DNA of 25,362 nucleotides from Dehalococcoidia bacterium (GCA_030615865.1 JAUWYK010000019.1:1-25362), one strand, 5' to 3'. Shown: positions 1-8,293, counted from the stretch's first letter. Numbers and translations: made by a program. The notes: generated from the letters alone by a model not told the origin.

Positions 1-1
1 G

Positions 2-127
2 CAGGGGCGGCTACTGCGTATCTTTGGTATTTATCTAAATTCCGAGGGTATTTACCCCGTAGAGCTAGATACCCCTGTGCAGGACAACGACGAGATTGTC
101 ATCCTAAACTTTATTATCGGTGGTTAG
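2..127 (+). CDS. MoaD/ThiS-like sulfur carrier protein, C-terminal part
   Basis: Only the last 41 codons are in the window; the start lies to the left. The reading frame ends with Asn-Phe-Ile-Ile-Gly-Gly-stop, preceded by the segment VQDNDEIVIL. A 'DGDEV-hydrophobic' strand followed by a terminal Gly-Gly is the signature of ubiquitin-like MoaD/ThiS sulfur carriers, whose C-terminal glycine is thiocarboxylated during pterin-cofactor or thiazole synthesis. The stop is 35 bases before the aldehyde ferredoxin oxidoreductase start on the same strand. MoaD-like genes often sit next to such tungsten/molybdenum enzymes, so a role in making the tungstopterin cofactor is a reasonable inference. ThiS or another beta-grasp carrier cannot be excluded from this fragment. 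Confidence 0.72.
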   Translation, partial: QGRLLRIFGIYLNSEGIYPVELDTPVQDNDEIVILNFIIGG

Positions 128-162
128 TACCCACCAGGCTAATATTAACTTTGGAGGGGAAA

Positions 163-2004
163 ATGCGTAGTTATACTGGCAAACTTTTGCGTATTAATCT
201 AAGCAACCGCCGGAGCCACATCGAGGATATACCTGAGCAATTGATGAAGAATTTCATTGGTGGGCGAGGTCTTGCTGCTAGATACCTTTACCGTGAACTT
301 AATGCCGGGGTAGAGCCCCTGGGACCGGATAACAAGCTGTTGTTCATGATGGGGCCCCTTGGTGCTACTACCGCCATGTCTGTTTCCAGAATGGTGGTGG
401 TAACCAAGAGCCCTCTTACTGGATGCATAGCCAAATCGGTCATGGGTGGTAACTTTGGTCCCTTCCTCAAGTTTGCTGGGTTCGACGGAATCATTGTGGA
501 AGGCGAAGCTGAGAAACCAACATATGTGCATATTGACCGGGATGGAGTTCATATTCTGGATGCGGATGAAATCTGGGGGCTGGATACTGAAAAAACTCAA
601 ACGAAACTGCGGCAGCGGCATGGTGTGGCAACAAAAGTCGCCTGTATCGGGCCAGCCGGAGAGAAGCTTGTCCGCTATGCTATTATTATTAGCGACCGCC
701 GTTGTGCCGGGCGTACTGGCATCGGTGCCGTAATGGGAGCCAAGAAGTTGAAGGCTATCGCTGTGAACTCAGCCGGGCCGCTCAGCGTGCATGACCCACA
801 ACGATTCAAAAGACTGGCCAGGGAGCAGATCGGAGGTCTAAAGACCAGTCCCGGACGAATTCGGATGACCAACTTTGGGACATCATACTTGACATTAGGC
901 TTTGAGAAGATGGGGCTATTTCCTATCCATAACTTCCAAGAGGGACACCTTGAAGGTATCGAGAGGTTAGGCGAGGAAGAATTCGCCAAGATAAAGGTCA
1001 AGAATAGCGGTTGCTATGGCTGCATGACAAAGTGTGGTCAAGAACGTAGGGTAACCGAAGGCTCATATGCCGGTGCCTTTAGTGAAGGTCCTGATTATGA
1101 GACCATCTGGGCTCTGGGGGGCAATTTAGGTAACACTGATTTGGCATCTCTGGTGGCAGCAGACTCTCTCTGCGACAGGCTCGGCATGGATACCATCAGC
1201 ACAGGCAATGCTATTGGCTTCGCCTGTGAGCTATTTGAAAGAGGAATCATTACCAATAAAGATACTGATGGACTTGACCTTACCTGGGGTAACCATGGGG
1301 AAATAGTGAGGCTGGTGGAGAAAATTGGGAGGCGGGAAGGGATTGGCGAGCTACTCGGCGAGGGGACTAAACGAGCCGCCGAGCATATTGGCAAGGGTGC
1401 TGAAGCTTACGCCATACATGTAAAGGGCCTTGAGATTCCAGCCTATGAACCCCGCGCTATTAAGGGCTATGGACTAATCTTTGCCACCTCAAACATGGGT
1501 GCTAACCACATGTATGGTCGACCTAGGGAAGAATTAGCTGGCGAGAAGGATAGATTCGCTGACGAAGGTAAAGGGGAAGACATTGCTCGTGCCCAAAAAG
1601 CACAAGCAGTGCAAGACTCGGTCATTCAATGTAGCTTTGGTGCTGCTACCGGGTTTACTCCCCAGGCACGTAGTGAGTTACTCGTGGCAGCTACTGGATT
1701 CAACGAGTTTGGTGACCCAGCCTATTTGGACCAGATAGGGGAAAGAATTGTTTGCCTTGAGCGTTCGTTTAATGTGCGTGAGGGGTTCAGTCGTAAGGAT
1801 GACACTCTTCCCGCCAGGATGCTAACCGAACCATTAAAGAATGCTGGTCCAGCTACGGGTCAAGTAATAAGAAAGTTGGATACGCTTCTCGACGAGTATT
1901 ATGATGCCTTTGGCTATACCCGCCAGGGCATACCCTCAACAAAGAAGCTAAGGCAAATAGGTTTGGAGTGGGTGATAGAGGATATCGAGAGATTTATTAA
2001 GTGA
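163..2004 (+). CDS. Aldehyde ferredoxin oxidoreductase (tungsten enzyme)
   Basis: A 613-residue protein, the usual length for the AOR family, which oxidises aldehydes to carboxylic acids with ferredoxin at a tungsten bis-pterin and one [4Fe-4S] cluster in the cytoplasm. The N-terminal domain opens with YTGKLLRINLS and contains FIGGRGLAARYL and a GGNFGPFLKFAGFDG segment typical of the pterin-binding region. Cluster ligands are visible as Cys284-x2-Cys287-x3-Cys291 and Cys490 (in DSVIQC). The C-terminal LERSFNVREGFSRKDDTLP block is also typical of the family. The ATG at 163 is chosen because GGAGGGG lies at 153-159; an in-frame TTG at 151 overlaps that ribosome-binding site. The MoaD-like gene just upstream fits cofactor supply. 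Substrate cannot be read from sequence; the family also includes formaldehyde and other aldehyde oxidoreductases. Confidence 0.95.
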   Translation: MRSYTGKLLRINLSNRRSHIEDIPEQLMKNFIGGRGLAARYLYRELNAGVEPLGPDNKLLFMMGPLGATTAMSVSRMVVVTKSPLTGCIAKSVMGGNFGPFLKFAGFDGIIVEGEAEKPTYVHIDRDGVHILDADEIWGLDTEKTQTKLRQRHGVATKVACIGPAGEKLVRYAIIISDRRCAGRTGIGAVMGAKKLKAIAVNSAGPLSVHDPQRFKRLAREQIGGLKTSPGRIRMTNFGTSYLTLGFEKMGLFPIHNFQEGHLEGIERLGEEEFAKIKVKNSGCYGCMTKCGQERRVTEGSYAGAFSEGPDYETIWALGGNLGNTDLASLVAADSLCDRLGMDTISTGNAIGFACELFERGIITNKDTDGLDLTWGNHGEIVRLVEKIGRREGIGELLGEGTKRAAEHIGKGAEAYAIHVKGLEIPAYEPRAIKGYGLIFATSNMGANHMYGRPREELAGEKDRFADEGKGEDIARAQKAQAVQDSVIQCSFGAATGFTPQARSELLVAATGFNEFGDPAYLDQIGERIVCLERSFNVREGFSRKDDTLPARMLTEPLKNAGPATGQVIRKLDTLLDEYYDAFGYTRQGIPSTKKLRQIGLEWVIEDIERFIK

Positions 2005-2060
2005 ACCGCTTCGGGTTGTGAGAAGGGTAAACTTGGCAGCTATTGCTTGTTTCGTGCCAT

Positions 2061-2100
2061 CTCATAAATAAAAGAGGGCTCTTCGGGGCTTCTTATTTTG
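2061..2100. terminator. Probable bidirectional terminator between convergent genes
   Basis: A hairpin with a C(UUCG)G tetraloop at 2081-2086 has short G/C pairs on each side and is flanked by AAATAA (2066-2071) and TTATTT (2093-2098), giving a T-rich run on both strands. It lies between the 3' ends of the oxidoreductase gene and the minus-strand protease gene, where a shared terminator is expected. The middle of the stem has wobble pairs and a mismatch. Confidence 0.5.
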
Positions 2101-2164
2101 TTTCCAAATGTTGTGGTATAAACTCAGCGAGAAGGGGTTATCTTGGCTAGAGAGTTAGCGGCAT

Positions 2165-3226
2165 TTATTCGCCTTGACCCACGGCATGTATGCCCATTTC
2201 CTGGCAGCCAGCCTCAATGGCTGCCCGAATCTCATCATTAACCTCGCCATTACCATTAGTATCAGTTACTAAGCTAAAGAACAGCGCTGCAAGTCCGCTG
2301 ACATAGGCAGTGGCAAACGAAGTGCCTGTTTTATAATCATAGCCATTATCAGGCAAAGTAGAGTAGATATTTAACCCAGGACCAGCCACATCTACCCAGT
2401 CATCATGGTTTGATAACGGAACTAAGGTATCATCTTGCTTGATAGCGGTGACAGCAATGCAATTTTCATAATAGGCAGGGTAGATTGGGCATTCAGTGCC
2501 CTGATTACCAGCAGCAGCTATGATCACTGCTCCTCGGTTCCAGGCGTAATCTATGGCGTTAGCCAACTCCGGTGACGGTTCTCTAAACCCAACGCTTATA
2601 TTGATAACGCTAGCCCCATTATCCGACGCCCAAACAATGCCCCTGGCTACTGCTGACGGCTGGCACCTACCCCTGTCATTAGCTATCTTGATGTTCATTA
2701 GCCGACATTCCGGCGCCACCCCGGCAATTCCTATGCTGTTGTTACTATTGGCGCTAATAATCCCGGCAATGTGAGTACCGTGCCCATAGATGTCACGCGA
2801 AGTGGGGCTATCTGTGAAGTTGACCTCAGCTATCACCTTACCCTTAAGGTCTTCGTGGCTCTGGTCGATACCAGTATCAAGGACTGCTACCAAGATTTCA
2901 GGGTTTCCCCTGGTAATCTGCCATGACTTTAGTGCTTCAATCTGATCCAGAGCCCACTGCTTTTCAACACATGGGTCATTTGGAACCGGTAGCTCAGGTT
3001 GAATAAGCGGGGTGGGTTGTGAAAGGCTACCGTCTGCTACTAAACTGTTTTCTACTTGCTTCATATCCGCACTAACGGGAGCTAGGGGCTTTATTTGTGT
3101 AGGTATAGAGGAGCAGACTAAGCCATTGCCGTTATTATTCGCTAGATTACCTTCAGCAACTCCTAGTAGAATTGCCAGGAGGCTGGCAGTGATAAACAGG
3201 GGCACTATAAGCTTTACTGCTTTCAT
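2165..3226 (-). CDS. Secreted subtilisin-like serine protease (peptidase family S8)
   Basis: A 353-residue exported protease. Residues 1-26 form a signal peptide (Lys near the start, hydrophobic core, small residues at about 24-26). The catalytic triad is visible as Asp117 in VAVLDTGID, His149 in GHGTH and Ser303 in GTSFATAYVSG, with Asn241 in AAAGNQG as the likely oxyanion-hole residue. The sequence TDTNGNGEVNDE at 321-332 resembles a calcium-binding EF-hand or dockerin loop. The normally conserved Pro after the catalytic Ser block is Tyr308. The protein stops right after GQGE, where homologs usually continue into a short G-x-G-x-(I/V)-N-A helix, so the extreme C-terminus may be trimmed. No strong ribosome-binding site precedes the ATG. 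The gene is divergent from the large surface protein; a role in processing surface proteins is possible but inferred only from position. Confidence 0.92.
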   Translation of the reverse strand: MKAVKLIVPLFITASLLAILLGVAEGNLANNNGNGLVCSSIPTQIKPLAPVSADMKQVENSLVADGSLSQPTPLIQPELPVPNDPCVEKQWALDQIEALKSWQITRGNPEILVAVLDTGIDQSHEDLKGKVIAEVNFTDSPTSRDIYGHGTHIAGIISANSNNSIGIAGVAPECRLMNIKIANDRGRCQPSAVARGIVWASDNGASVINISVGFREPSPELANAIDYAWNRGAVIIAAAGNQGTECPIYPAYYENCIAVTAIKQDDTLVPLSNHDDWVDVAGPGLNIYSTLPDNGYDYKTGTSFATAYVSGLAALFFSLVTDTNGNGEVNDEIRAAIEAGCQEMGIHAVGQGE

Positions 3227-3390
3227 TAACTATTATAGTTACACAGCCTTCGCCTCAAAGAAATAGGTCAATAGTTGCAGAATTGATGATTAATTAGTAA
3301 TGTGACTGATGTCATGGCACTTCTCGGGGTTTTTGCCTACTGACCAACGCCCGGTGTGGGTAGAATAGGGAAAAGATAGGATAAGTACTG

Positions 3391-3419
3391 TTGACATCTG
3401 TCATTTGGAGGGTTACTAT
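3391..3419 (+). promoter_or_regulatory. Sigma70-type promoter of the surface protein gene, with dyads
   Basis: TTGACA at 3391-3396 and TACTAT at 3414-3419 are 17 bases apart, placing the start of transcription near 3426 and about 30 bases before the TTG start codon. The -35 element lies inside a palindrome TGACAtcTGTCA (3392-3403). A related dyad TGACtgatGTCA lies upstream at 3303-3314. Both could be operator sites in this 228-base divergent region shared with the protease gene. Confidence 0.6.
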
Positions 3420-3454
3420 TTACCTAGTACTAGAATCTGGGTAGGAGCGTAGAC

Positions 3455-6400
3455 TTGAAGCGGATAGTATTTTCTCTACTCACTATCATTGTGCTGGCAA
3501 TGATGATGTTGCCTGCAGGGCAACCGGTGACAGCGGGATCAGGACCATCGCTCTGGACAGACAAGCTGGATTACGCTCCGGGAGAAGTTGTAACTATCTC
3601 AGGTAGCAGCTTCTTAGCGAACACACCAGTGACCGTTACTGTGGAAAGACCAGATGGTACGAAGGATACCATTTCTCCCGCACCAGTGACTGACGATGCT
3701 GGTAATTTCAATTGCACATACCAGTTGAACGGGATAGCTGGAACATATACCGTAACGGCGACGGATGGAACCAACACAGCAACGACAACGTTTACCGATT
3801 TACCTAAAGTGGTCTCTGTTTCGGTTGCCCCGGCTTCTCGATCCGTGAACCAAGGTACTCCAGCGACCTACACGGTGACAGTAACGCGGGGACCGGGTGC
3901 AGATAGCTTTGACGCTACGCTCAGCATCATTAACGCAGCTCCTAGCATCCCCGGTACCTCGATCACCTTCACCCCGCAGCTTATATTGTTTCCGGACCAC
4001 CAACCGTATATTAGTCTAACCTCAACCCTAACCATCACAACCGGTAGCTTGTCTCCAGGTACTTATACTTTCAACGTCAAAGCCGAGAGAACCGTTGATA
4101 ACGACTACGCGATTAGCAGTCAGGTGACTCTTACCGTTATTGACACCACGCCACCGACGGTGACCATAGACCAGGCTGTAGGCCAAGCTGATCCGACCAA
4201 CACCTCACCGATCAATTTCACCGTGGTCTTCAGTGAGGCGGTTGCCGACTTCACCACCGGGGATGTAACACTAAGTGGTACTGCCGGGGCAACTACAGCC
4301 ACAGTGACTGGCAGTGGCACCACCTACAATGTAGCTGTTAGCGGCATGACCTCAGATGGAACGGTCATTGCTAGCGTTGCTGCGGGTGTAGCCCATGATG
4401 CTGCCGACAATGCCAACACTGCCTCCACCAGCACTGATAACACTGTGACCTATGACATTACACCACCACCAGCACCTACCTTGTTGTCGCCAGCCGGTGA
4501 TTCCTTGACCAACGATAATACCGTTGATCTTGACTGGAGCGATGTTAGTGACCCATCAACCCCGGTGCAGTATCAGGTTCAGGTGGACAATAACAACGAC
4601 TTCAGTAGCCCCGAGTACGATTCCGGCTGGATCAGCGCCAGTGATGCCACCACGCCGGCCTTGGGTGATGACACCTATAACTGGCGTGCTCGAGCCAAGG
4701 ATGGCGCTGGTAATGTCGGCCCCTGGTCAGGGGTCTGGCAGTTTACTGTTGACACCACGCCACCCGTTGGTTTGATAACGATTAATGGAGACGCAGCATA
4801 CACCAATACTGTCAGTGTTACCTTAAATCTAGCGGCCACAGATGCGGTGGGGGTTACCGGGTATCGCGTGGCTGATGGCACAGACGCCTCAGGCGCTTCT
4901 ACAGTTGCCGTAAGCAGCACCACCAGCTTTAGTGCGGATATTCCCTGGACTTTGCCCTCGGGAGATGGCACCAAGACGGTGGCCGTGCAATACCGGGATG
5001 TCGCCGGCAACTGGTCTCAAAACTATACCGACAGCATCATTCTTGACACTACACCACCCAACAGTCCTCCGGTACTTGCATCCATCGGCGACAAAACTGT
5101 GAATGAGCAGACCCTGCTTACCTTCACAGCTACAGCTACCGACCCCGATATCCCGGCCCAGACACTGTCGTTCAGCCTATCAGGAGCGCCAGCAGGTGCG
5201 TCGATAACATCAGCTGGCGACTTCTCCTGGACGCCGACAGAGGCGCAGGGACCAAATGCCTACACCTTCGATGTTGTAGTTTCCGATGGTTCGCTCACAG
5301 ATAGCGAGACCATCACCATCACCGTCAACGAGGTTAATGTCGCCCCGGTGGTGAATGATATTCCTGACCAGACCATCGCCGAGGGTGATACTTTTGCCAC
5401 CATCAATCTCGATGACTATGTTTCCGATGTTGACAACGCCGATGCCGATATGACCTGGACTTACAGCGGCAACATTGAACTGACCGTGACCATCGTGGAT
5501 AGGGTGGCCACCATCACCATACCCGACGAGAACTGGAATGGCGCTGAGACGATCACCTTCACCGCCACCGACCCAGGGGCACTATCTGATAGCGACGATG
5601 CCACCTTCACCGTCACCCCGGCTCAACAACCCTCCGTTGGCGGTGGCGGCGGTGGCGGTGGTGCAAGACTACGTGAATATTTTACTGTAGACTTTTTGGG
5701 TGAAATTACTAAGGAGCCGATTTCAAGTACTGGCAGACTCCTCAACTCCCTCGAGGCGCCAAGCCTCGATGGCATCCATGTGCTTGAGATGGAAGAGGAC
5801 ACCAGAACTCTGGGCAAAGACGGCGAAGTTATTAAGCTGATTGAGATTACAGAAGCCGAACCCCCCCGTCTTCCGGAGAACACTGTGATTGTGGGCAAGG
5901 TTTATGACTTTGAACCGTCAAATATTACTTTTAGCAAACCAATAAGGCTTACCCTCGGTTATAACATAAATGAGTTGCCCGAGAATGCTATATCCATCGT
6001 TCTAGCTTACTATACTGTAGAATCAGGCTGGGTTGAACTTGAGGCTGAGGATGGTGTAGTGGCTGAGCTGGGTAGGTTAACTGCCTCAGTAGACCACTTC
6101 ACTATATTTGCCGTCCTAGCCAGCGTTCCTCCACCACCTCTGCTGCTACCACCACCACCGGTCCCTCCACCCCCCGCTGCCTTTGAACTGAGCAATTTGT
6201 CTATTATGCCATCATTTTCAAAGGTTTGGGAACTACTGACTTTTGTCGTCAAGACCGGGGAAGAAGTCACTATTACTGTTGATGTGACCAACTACGGTGG
6301 TCAAGAGGGCAACTATGGTGCGCTTCTTAAGATAAACGGAGTGACACAAGCTGGCAAAGAGATAACTCTCGGCGCTGGGCAATGGCAGAAGATAGTTTTC

Positions 6401-6580
6401 ACCGTTACCGAGAACGAGCCAGGGAGCTATGTAGTAGAAATAGGCAATTTGAGCGGAGAATTCCAAAGCCTCTCATGGTTTAATTGGTGGCTGACTGGAG
6501 GACTTACTGCTGTTCTCATATTACTAGGCTGGCTGGCTTGGTACTACTGGTACTATAAGAAGGGCAGAAAAACATACTAA
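3455..6580 (+). CDS. Large membrane-anchored surface protein with Ig-like and cadherin-like domains
   Basis: A 1041-residue envelope protein. Residues 1-28 are a signal peptide. About seven beta-sandwich modules follow, each starting near residues 31, 119, 231 (TTPPTVTIDQ), 335 (fibronectin-like, with WRARAKDGAGNVGPWSG), 432 (DTTPPVG), 531 (cadherin-like, with NEQTLLTFTATATDPD) and 629 (second cadherin-like). An eight-glycine linker (729-736) leads to a unique domain (737-888) resembling ZU5-like modules (KVYDFEPSNITFSKPI, then HFTIFAVLA). A proline-rich linker (892-907) and a CARDB-like domain (about 910-1005) follow. A membrane segment rich in Trp and Tyr (about 1008-1034) ends in KKGRKTY, so the C-terminus faces the cytoplasm. 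The TTG start at 3455 is supported by TAGGAG eight bases upstream. The protein is probably structural or adhesive; no catalytic motif is visible. Confidence 0.85.
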   Translation: MKRIVFSLLTIIVLAMMMLPAGQPVTAGSGPSLWTDKLDYAPGEVVTISGSSFLANTPVTVTVERPDGTKDTISPAPVTDDAGNFNCTYQLNGIAGTYTVTATDGTNTATTTFTDLPKVVSVSVAPASRSVNQGTPATYTVTVTRGPGADSFDATLSIINAAPSIPGTSITFTPQLILFPDHQPYISLTSTLTITTGSLSPGTYTFNVKAERTVDNDYAISSQVTLTVIDTTPPTVTIDQAVGQADPTNTSPINFTVVFSEAVADFTTGDVTLSGTAGATTATVTGSGTTYNVAVSGMTSDGTVIASVAAGVAHDAADNANTASTSTDNTVTYDITPPPAPTLLSPAGDSLTNDNTVDLDWSDVSDPSTPVQYQVQVDNNNDFSSPEYDSGWISASDATTPALGDDTYNWRARAKDGAGNVGPWSGVWQFTVDTTPPVGLITINGDAAYTNTVSVTLNLAATDAVGVTGYRVADGTDASGASTVAVSSTTSFSADIPWTLPSGDGTKTVAVQYRDVAGNWSQNYTDSIILDTTPPNSPPVLASIGDKTVNEQTLLTFTATATDPDIPAQTLSFSLSGAPAGASITSAGDFSWTPTEAQGPNAYTFDVVVSDGSLTDSETITITVNEVNVAPVVNDIPDQTIAEGDTFATINLDDYVSDVDNADADMTWTYSGNIELTVTIVDRVATITIPDENWNGAETITFTATDPGALSDSDDATFTVTPAQQPSVGGGGGGGGARLREYFTVDFLGEITKEPISSTGRLLNSLEAPSLDGIHVLEMEEDTRTLGKDGEVIKLIEITEAEPPRLPENTVIVGKVYDFEPSNITFSKPIRLTLGYNINELPENAISIVLAYYTVESGWVELEAEDGVVAELGRLTASVDHFTIFAVLASVPPPPLLLPPPPVPPPPAAFELSNLSIMPSFSKVWELLTFVVKTGEEVTITVDVTNYGGQEGNYGALLKINGVTQAGKEITLGAGQWQKIVFTVTENEPGSYVVEIGNLSGEFQSLSWFNWWLTGGLTAVLILLGWLAWYYWYYKKGRKTY

Positions 6581-6640
6581 ATGTGAGGATACTACGCCTA
6601 TTTCATCTTCTGATGAGGTAGTGCGAAAACGATATTCCCC

Positions 6641-6734
6641 TTGTGGTTGTTCCTGTCTCCCGTTTGCCATTACGCTCAACTTTGTCCCCACAAAACAGTG
6701 CTTGGATGATAAGCTAAAGATAGGACAACCACAA
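6641..6734. repeat. Wide inverted repeat after the surface protein gene
   Basis: TTGTGGTTGT at 6641-6650 is perfectly complementary to ACAACCACAA at 6725-6734. Pairing continues inward as TCCTGTC against GATAGG with one bulge and one mismatch, giving about 16 paired positions around a loop of roughly 60 bases. No transposase-like frame lies between the arms. It may be a structured 3' RNA end of the surface protein transcript or a relic of a mobile element. Confidence 0.5.
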
Positions 6735-6824
6735 CCACTTGATAAGGAAGGAGCAGTGCAGTAACGTTATTTCTAGGGGCTGAGAGTAACCAACTTTTGA
6801 ACGCAACCTAGAGCGGCAAAAGCA

Positions 6825-6854
6825 TTGACAATAGCTGAGAAGCAGTGCTAAAGT
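6825..6854 (+). promoter_or_regulatory. Promoter of the TRAP transporter operon
   Basis: A perfect TTGACA (6825-6830) is followed after 18 bases by TAAAGT (6849-6854), with an extended -10 TGC just before it. Transcription would begin near 6861, leaving a leader of about 300 bases before dctP. Confidence 0.55.
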
Positions 6855-6990
6855 AAGACCACTGAGAATTCAGCTAATATTAACCTGGATATTGATATTA
6901 TGTAGTGCCTTCATACTCTTATTTAATAAGCTGGATACTGATTAAAAGGTGGTGGGGGATTAGTGATAAGGGAAAGCAAGGATATGGTGT

Positions 6991-7054
6991 CTGTCGAAGG
7001 GGCTCAGAAGACCCAAGCGTTGGCGTGCTTTTGAGCCCTTCTGCGTTTAGACAG
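6991..7054 (+). ncRNA. Structured 5' leader element upstream of dctP (cis-regulatory RNA candidate)
   Basis: Three nested helices can be drawn. The outer one pairs CTGTC (6991-6995) with GACAG (7050-7054). The central one pairs 6996-7010 (GAAGGGGCTCAGAAG) with 7028-7041 (CTTTTGAGCCCTTC), about 14 pairs with one bulged G and one G-T wobble. The apical one pairs CCAA (7013-7016) with TTGG (7020-7023) around GCG. The single-stranded stretch TGCGTTTA (7042-7049) sits in an asymmetric loop. No T-run follows, so this is not a simple terminator. It does not match a riboswitch class I can name. The position between the promoter and the transporter operon suggests ligand- or protein-dependent control, which is inferred. 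Confidence 0.45.
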
Positions 7055-7099
7055 GGAAGTGTGAATCTAGAGGCTAAAAACCAGTAAAGGAGGTGGTAT

Positions 7100-7108
7100 A
7101 TGAGATAG
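7100..7108 (+). other. Two-codon minimal reading frame (Met-Arg-stop) in the dctP leader
   Basis: A perfect AAAGGAGG (7086-7093) is followed by ATG AGA TAG. The ribosome-binding site is as good as that of dctP itself, 50 bases downstream, so ribosomes could initiate here and terminate at once. It may be a regulatory minigene, or the relic of a start site after local rearrangement. Confidence 0.35.
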
Positions 7109-7157
7109 GACTTAATATTTCACAGAGCAAAGCCTTATTAACTAAGGAGGAATTCAA

Positions 7158-8261
7158 GTGAAAAGGAAAATGTTGCTTATCTTCTTAGCATTTACCCTGT
7201 TGGCATTTCCTTTGTTTACTGCCTGCCCAGCACCTGAAGAGGAGGAAGCGCCACCGACAGGGACAATAGAGCTAAAAGTAGCTAATTACTTTCCTCCCCC
7301 GGCTAGACAATCCACAGTGCTAGAAGAATTTTGTCTCGAACTGGAAAAGCGCACCAACGGTCGGGCGAAGGTTGATTACTATGCTGGCGGCACATTGCTT
7401 ACAGCTGAGGCGATTTTTGACGGGGTAGTTGCCGGGATTGCTGATATAGGCTACTCCCATGTTTATTACACCTCAGGCCGCATGCCGGTTACCGAAGCTG
7501 CTGGTTTGCCCCTCGCCTATCCCAGTGCCTGGGTAAGTAGTCATGTTCTCAATGATTTCTATGAAGAGTTTAAGCCCGCGGAATGGGATGAGGTGAAAGT
7601 GCTCTGGATGAATACTTCCACCCCTAGTGGCATAAGCACTGCTACCAAGCCAGTGCGCACGCTGGAAGACCTCAAGGGGCTAACCATAAGAGCACCCGGG
7701 CTTGCTGGCGAGGTTATTGCCGCACTGGGTGCAACCCCGGCTCCGACACCGATGATAGAAGTTTATGATGCCATCTCTAAAGGTGTAATTGATGGGGAGT
7801 CTTCAAACTTTGAAACACTCTTTGCGTTCAAGTTTGCTGAAGTTGTACAATATACAACTTCAGTCTGGCAAATCGCCTTTCCCTATCCCTTTTATCTGGT
7901 GATGAACAAGGACAGCTATAATAAGATGCCGCTAGACATTAAAGCCATCTTTGACACCCTTGTTGGAGAGTACAACGAGCGATCTATGTTGATGTGGAAT
8001 TCCGTAGATTTCCTCGGCAAAGCCTATGGTGTGGAGCAGGGTGTAGAGTTTATTGACCTGACCCCGGCTGAGGCGGTAAAGTTCGAGGCAGCTGTCGCGC
8101 CGGTAATAGATAATTATGTAGCCAATATGGTGGATAAGGGGTATTCCGAGGCAGAGGTTAGGGGTTGGATTGAATTCCTGCGGGAGCGAAGTGACTACTG
8201 GACGGCGAAACAGATAGCATGGCACATCACGTCAGCCGCCGGCCCTCCAGAGGTTAGATAG
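7158..8261 (+). CDS. dctP: TRAP transporter solute-binding lipoprotein (DctP family)
   Basis: A 367-residue extracytoplasmic binding protein of the TRAP family, which captures a carboxylate or related anion and delivers it to the DctQM membrane complex. A lipoprotein signal ends in Phe-Thr-Ala-Cys23, followed by an acidic linker EEEEAPP, so the protein is probably tethered to the membrane. The body starts at IELKVANYFPPP. Arg178 in DLKGLTIRAPG occupies the position of the conserved arginine that contacts the substrate carboxylate in this family. The segment DAISKGVIDGE is also typical. The GTG start at 7158 follows AAGGAGG (7144-7150) by seven bases. Two hairpins separate it from dctQ, as expected if the binding protein is made in excess. 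The substrate cannot be predicted; the AMP ligase downstream suggests an organic acid. Confidence 0.93.
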   Translation: MKRKMLLIFLAFTLLAFPLFTACPAPEEEEAPPTGTIELKVANYFPPPARQSTVLEEFCLELEKRTNGRAKVDYYAGGTLLTAEAIFDGVVAGIADIGYSHVYYTSGRMPVTEAAGLPLAYPSAWVSSHVLNDFYEEFKPAEWDEVKVLWMNTSTPSGISTATKPVRTLEDLKGLTIRAPGLAGEVIAALGATPAPTPMIEVYDAISKGVIDGESSNFETLFAFKFAEVVQYTTSVWQIAFPYPFYLVMNKDSYNKMPLDIKAIFDTLVGEYNERSMLMWNSVDFLGKAYGVEQGVEFIDLTPAEAVKFEAAVAPVIDNYVANMVDKGYSEAEVRGWIEFLRERSDYWTAKQIAWHITSAAGPPEVR

Positions 8262-8293
8262 ACCCTAAGACTCTGATAAAAGAACGGGCTAAA

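Larger units (their letters stand above)
6581..7157 (+). other. 577-base gap: inverted repeat, promoter and leader of the TRAP operon
   Basis: No convincing gene is present. The left part (6581-6820) holds a wide inverted repeat. The middle has a promoter at 6825-6854. The right 300 bases look like an untranslated leader with a strong folded element (6991-7054) and a two-codon open frame after a perfect ribosome-binding site (7088-7108). A 60-codon open frame at 6905-7087 overlaps the folded element, lacks a ribosome-binding site and has no recognisable composition. Confidence 0.6.

Noticed and set aside
151..162. In-frame TTG at 151 as start of the aldehyde ferredoxin oxidoreductase
   Set aside because: It overlaps the GGAGGGG that serves the ATG at 163; homologs begin at the MRSYTG-type sequence.
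6776..6830. GGGGCTGAGAG, reminiscent of the conserved CUGAGA of the TPP riboswitch
   Set aside because: The other conserved TPP blocks (ACCUGAUCYGG and the GCGNAGGGAA end) are missing at the right distances, and the site lies upstream of the promoter.
6905..7087. Sixty-codon open frame in the dctP leader
   Set aside because: GTG start without a ribosome-binding site, no recognisable protein composition, and it spans the folded leader element.
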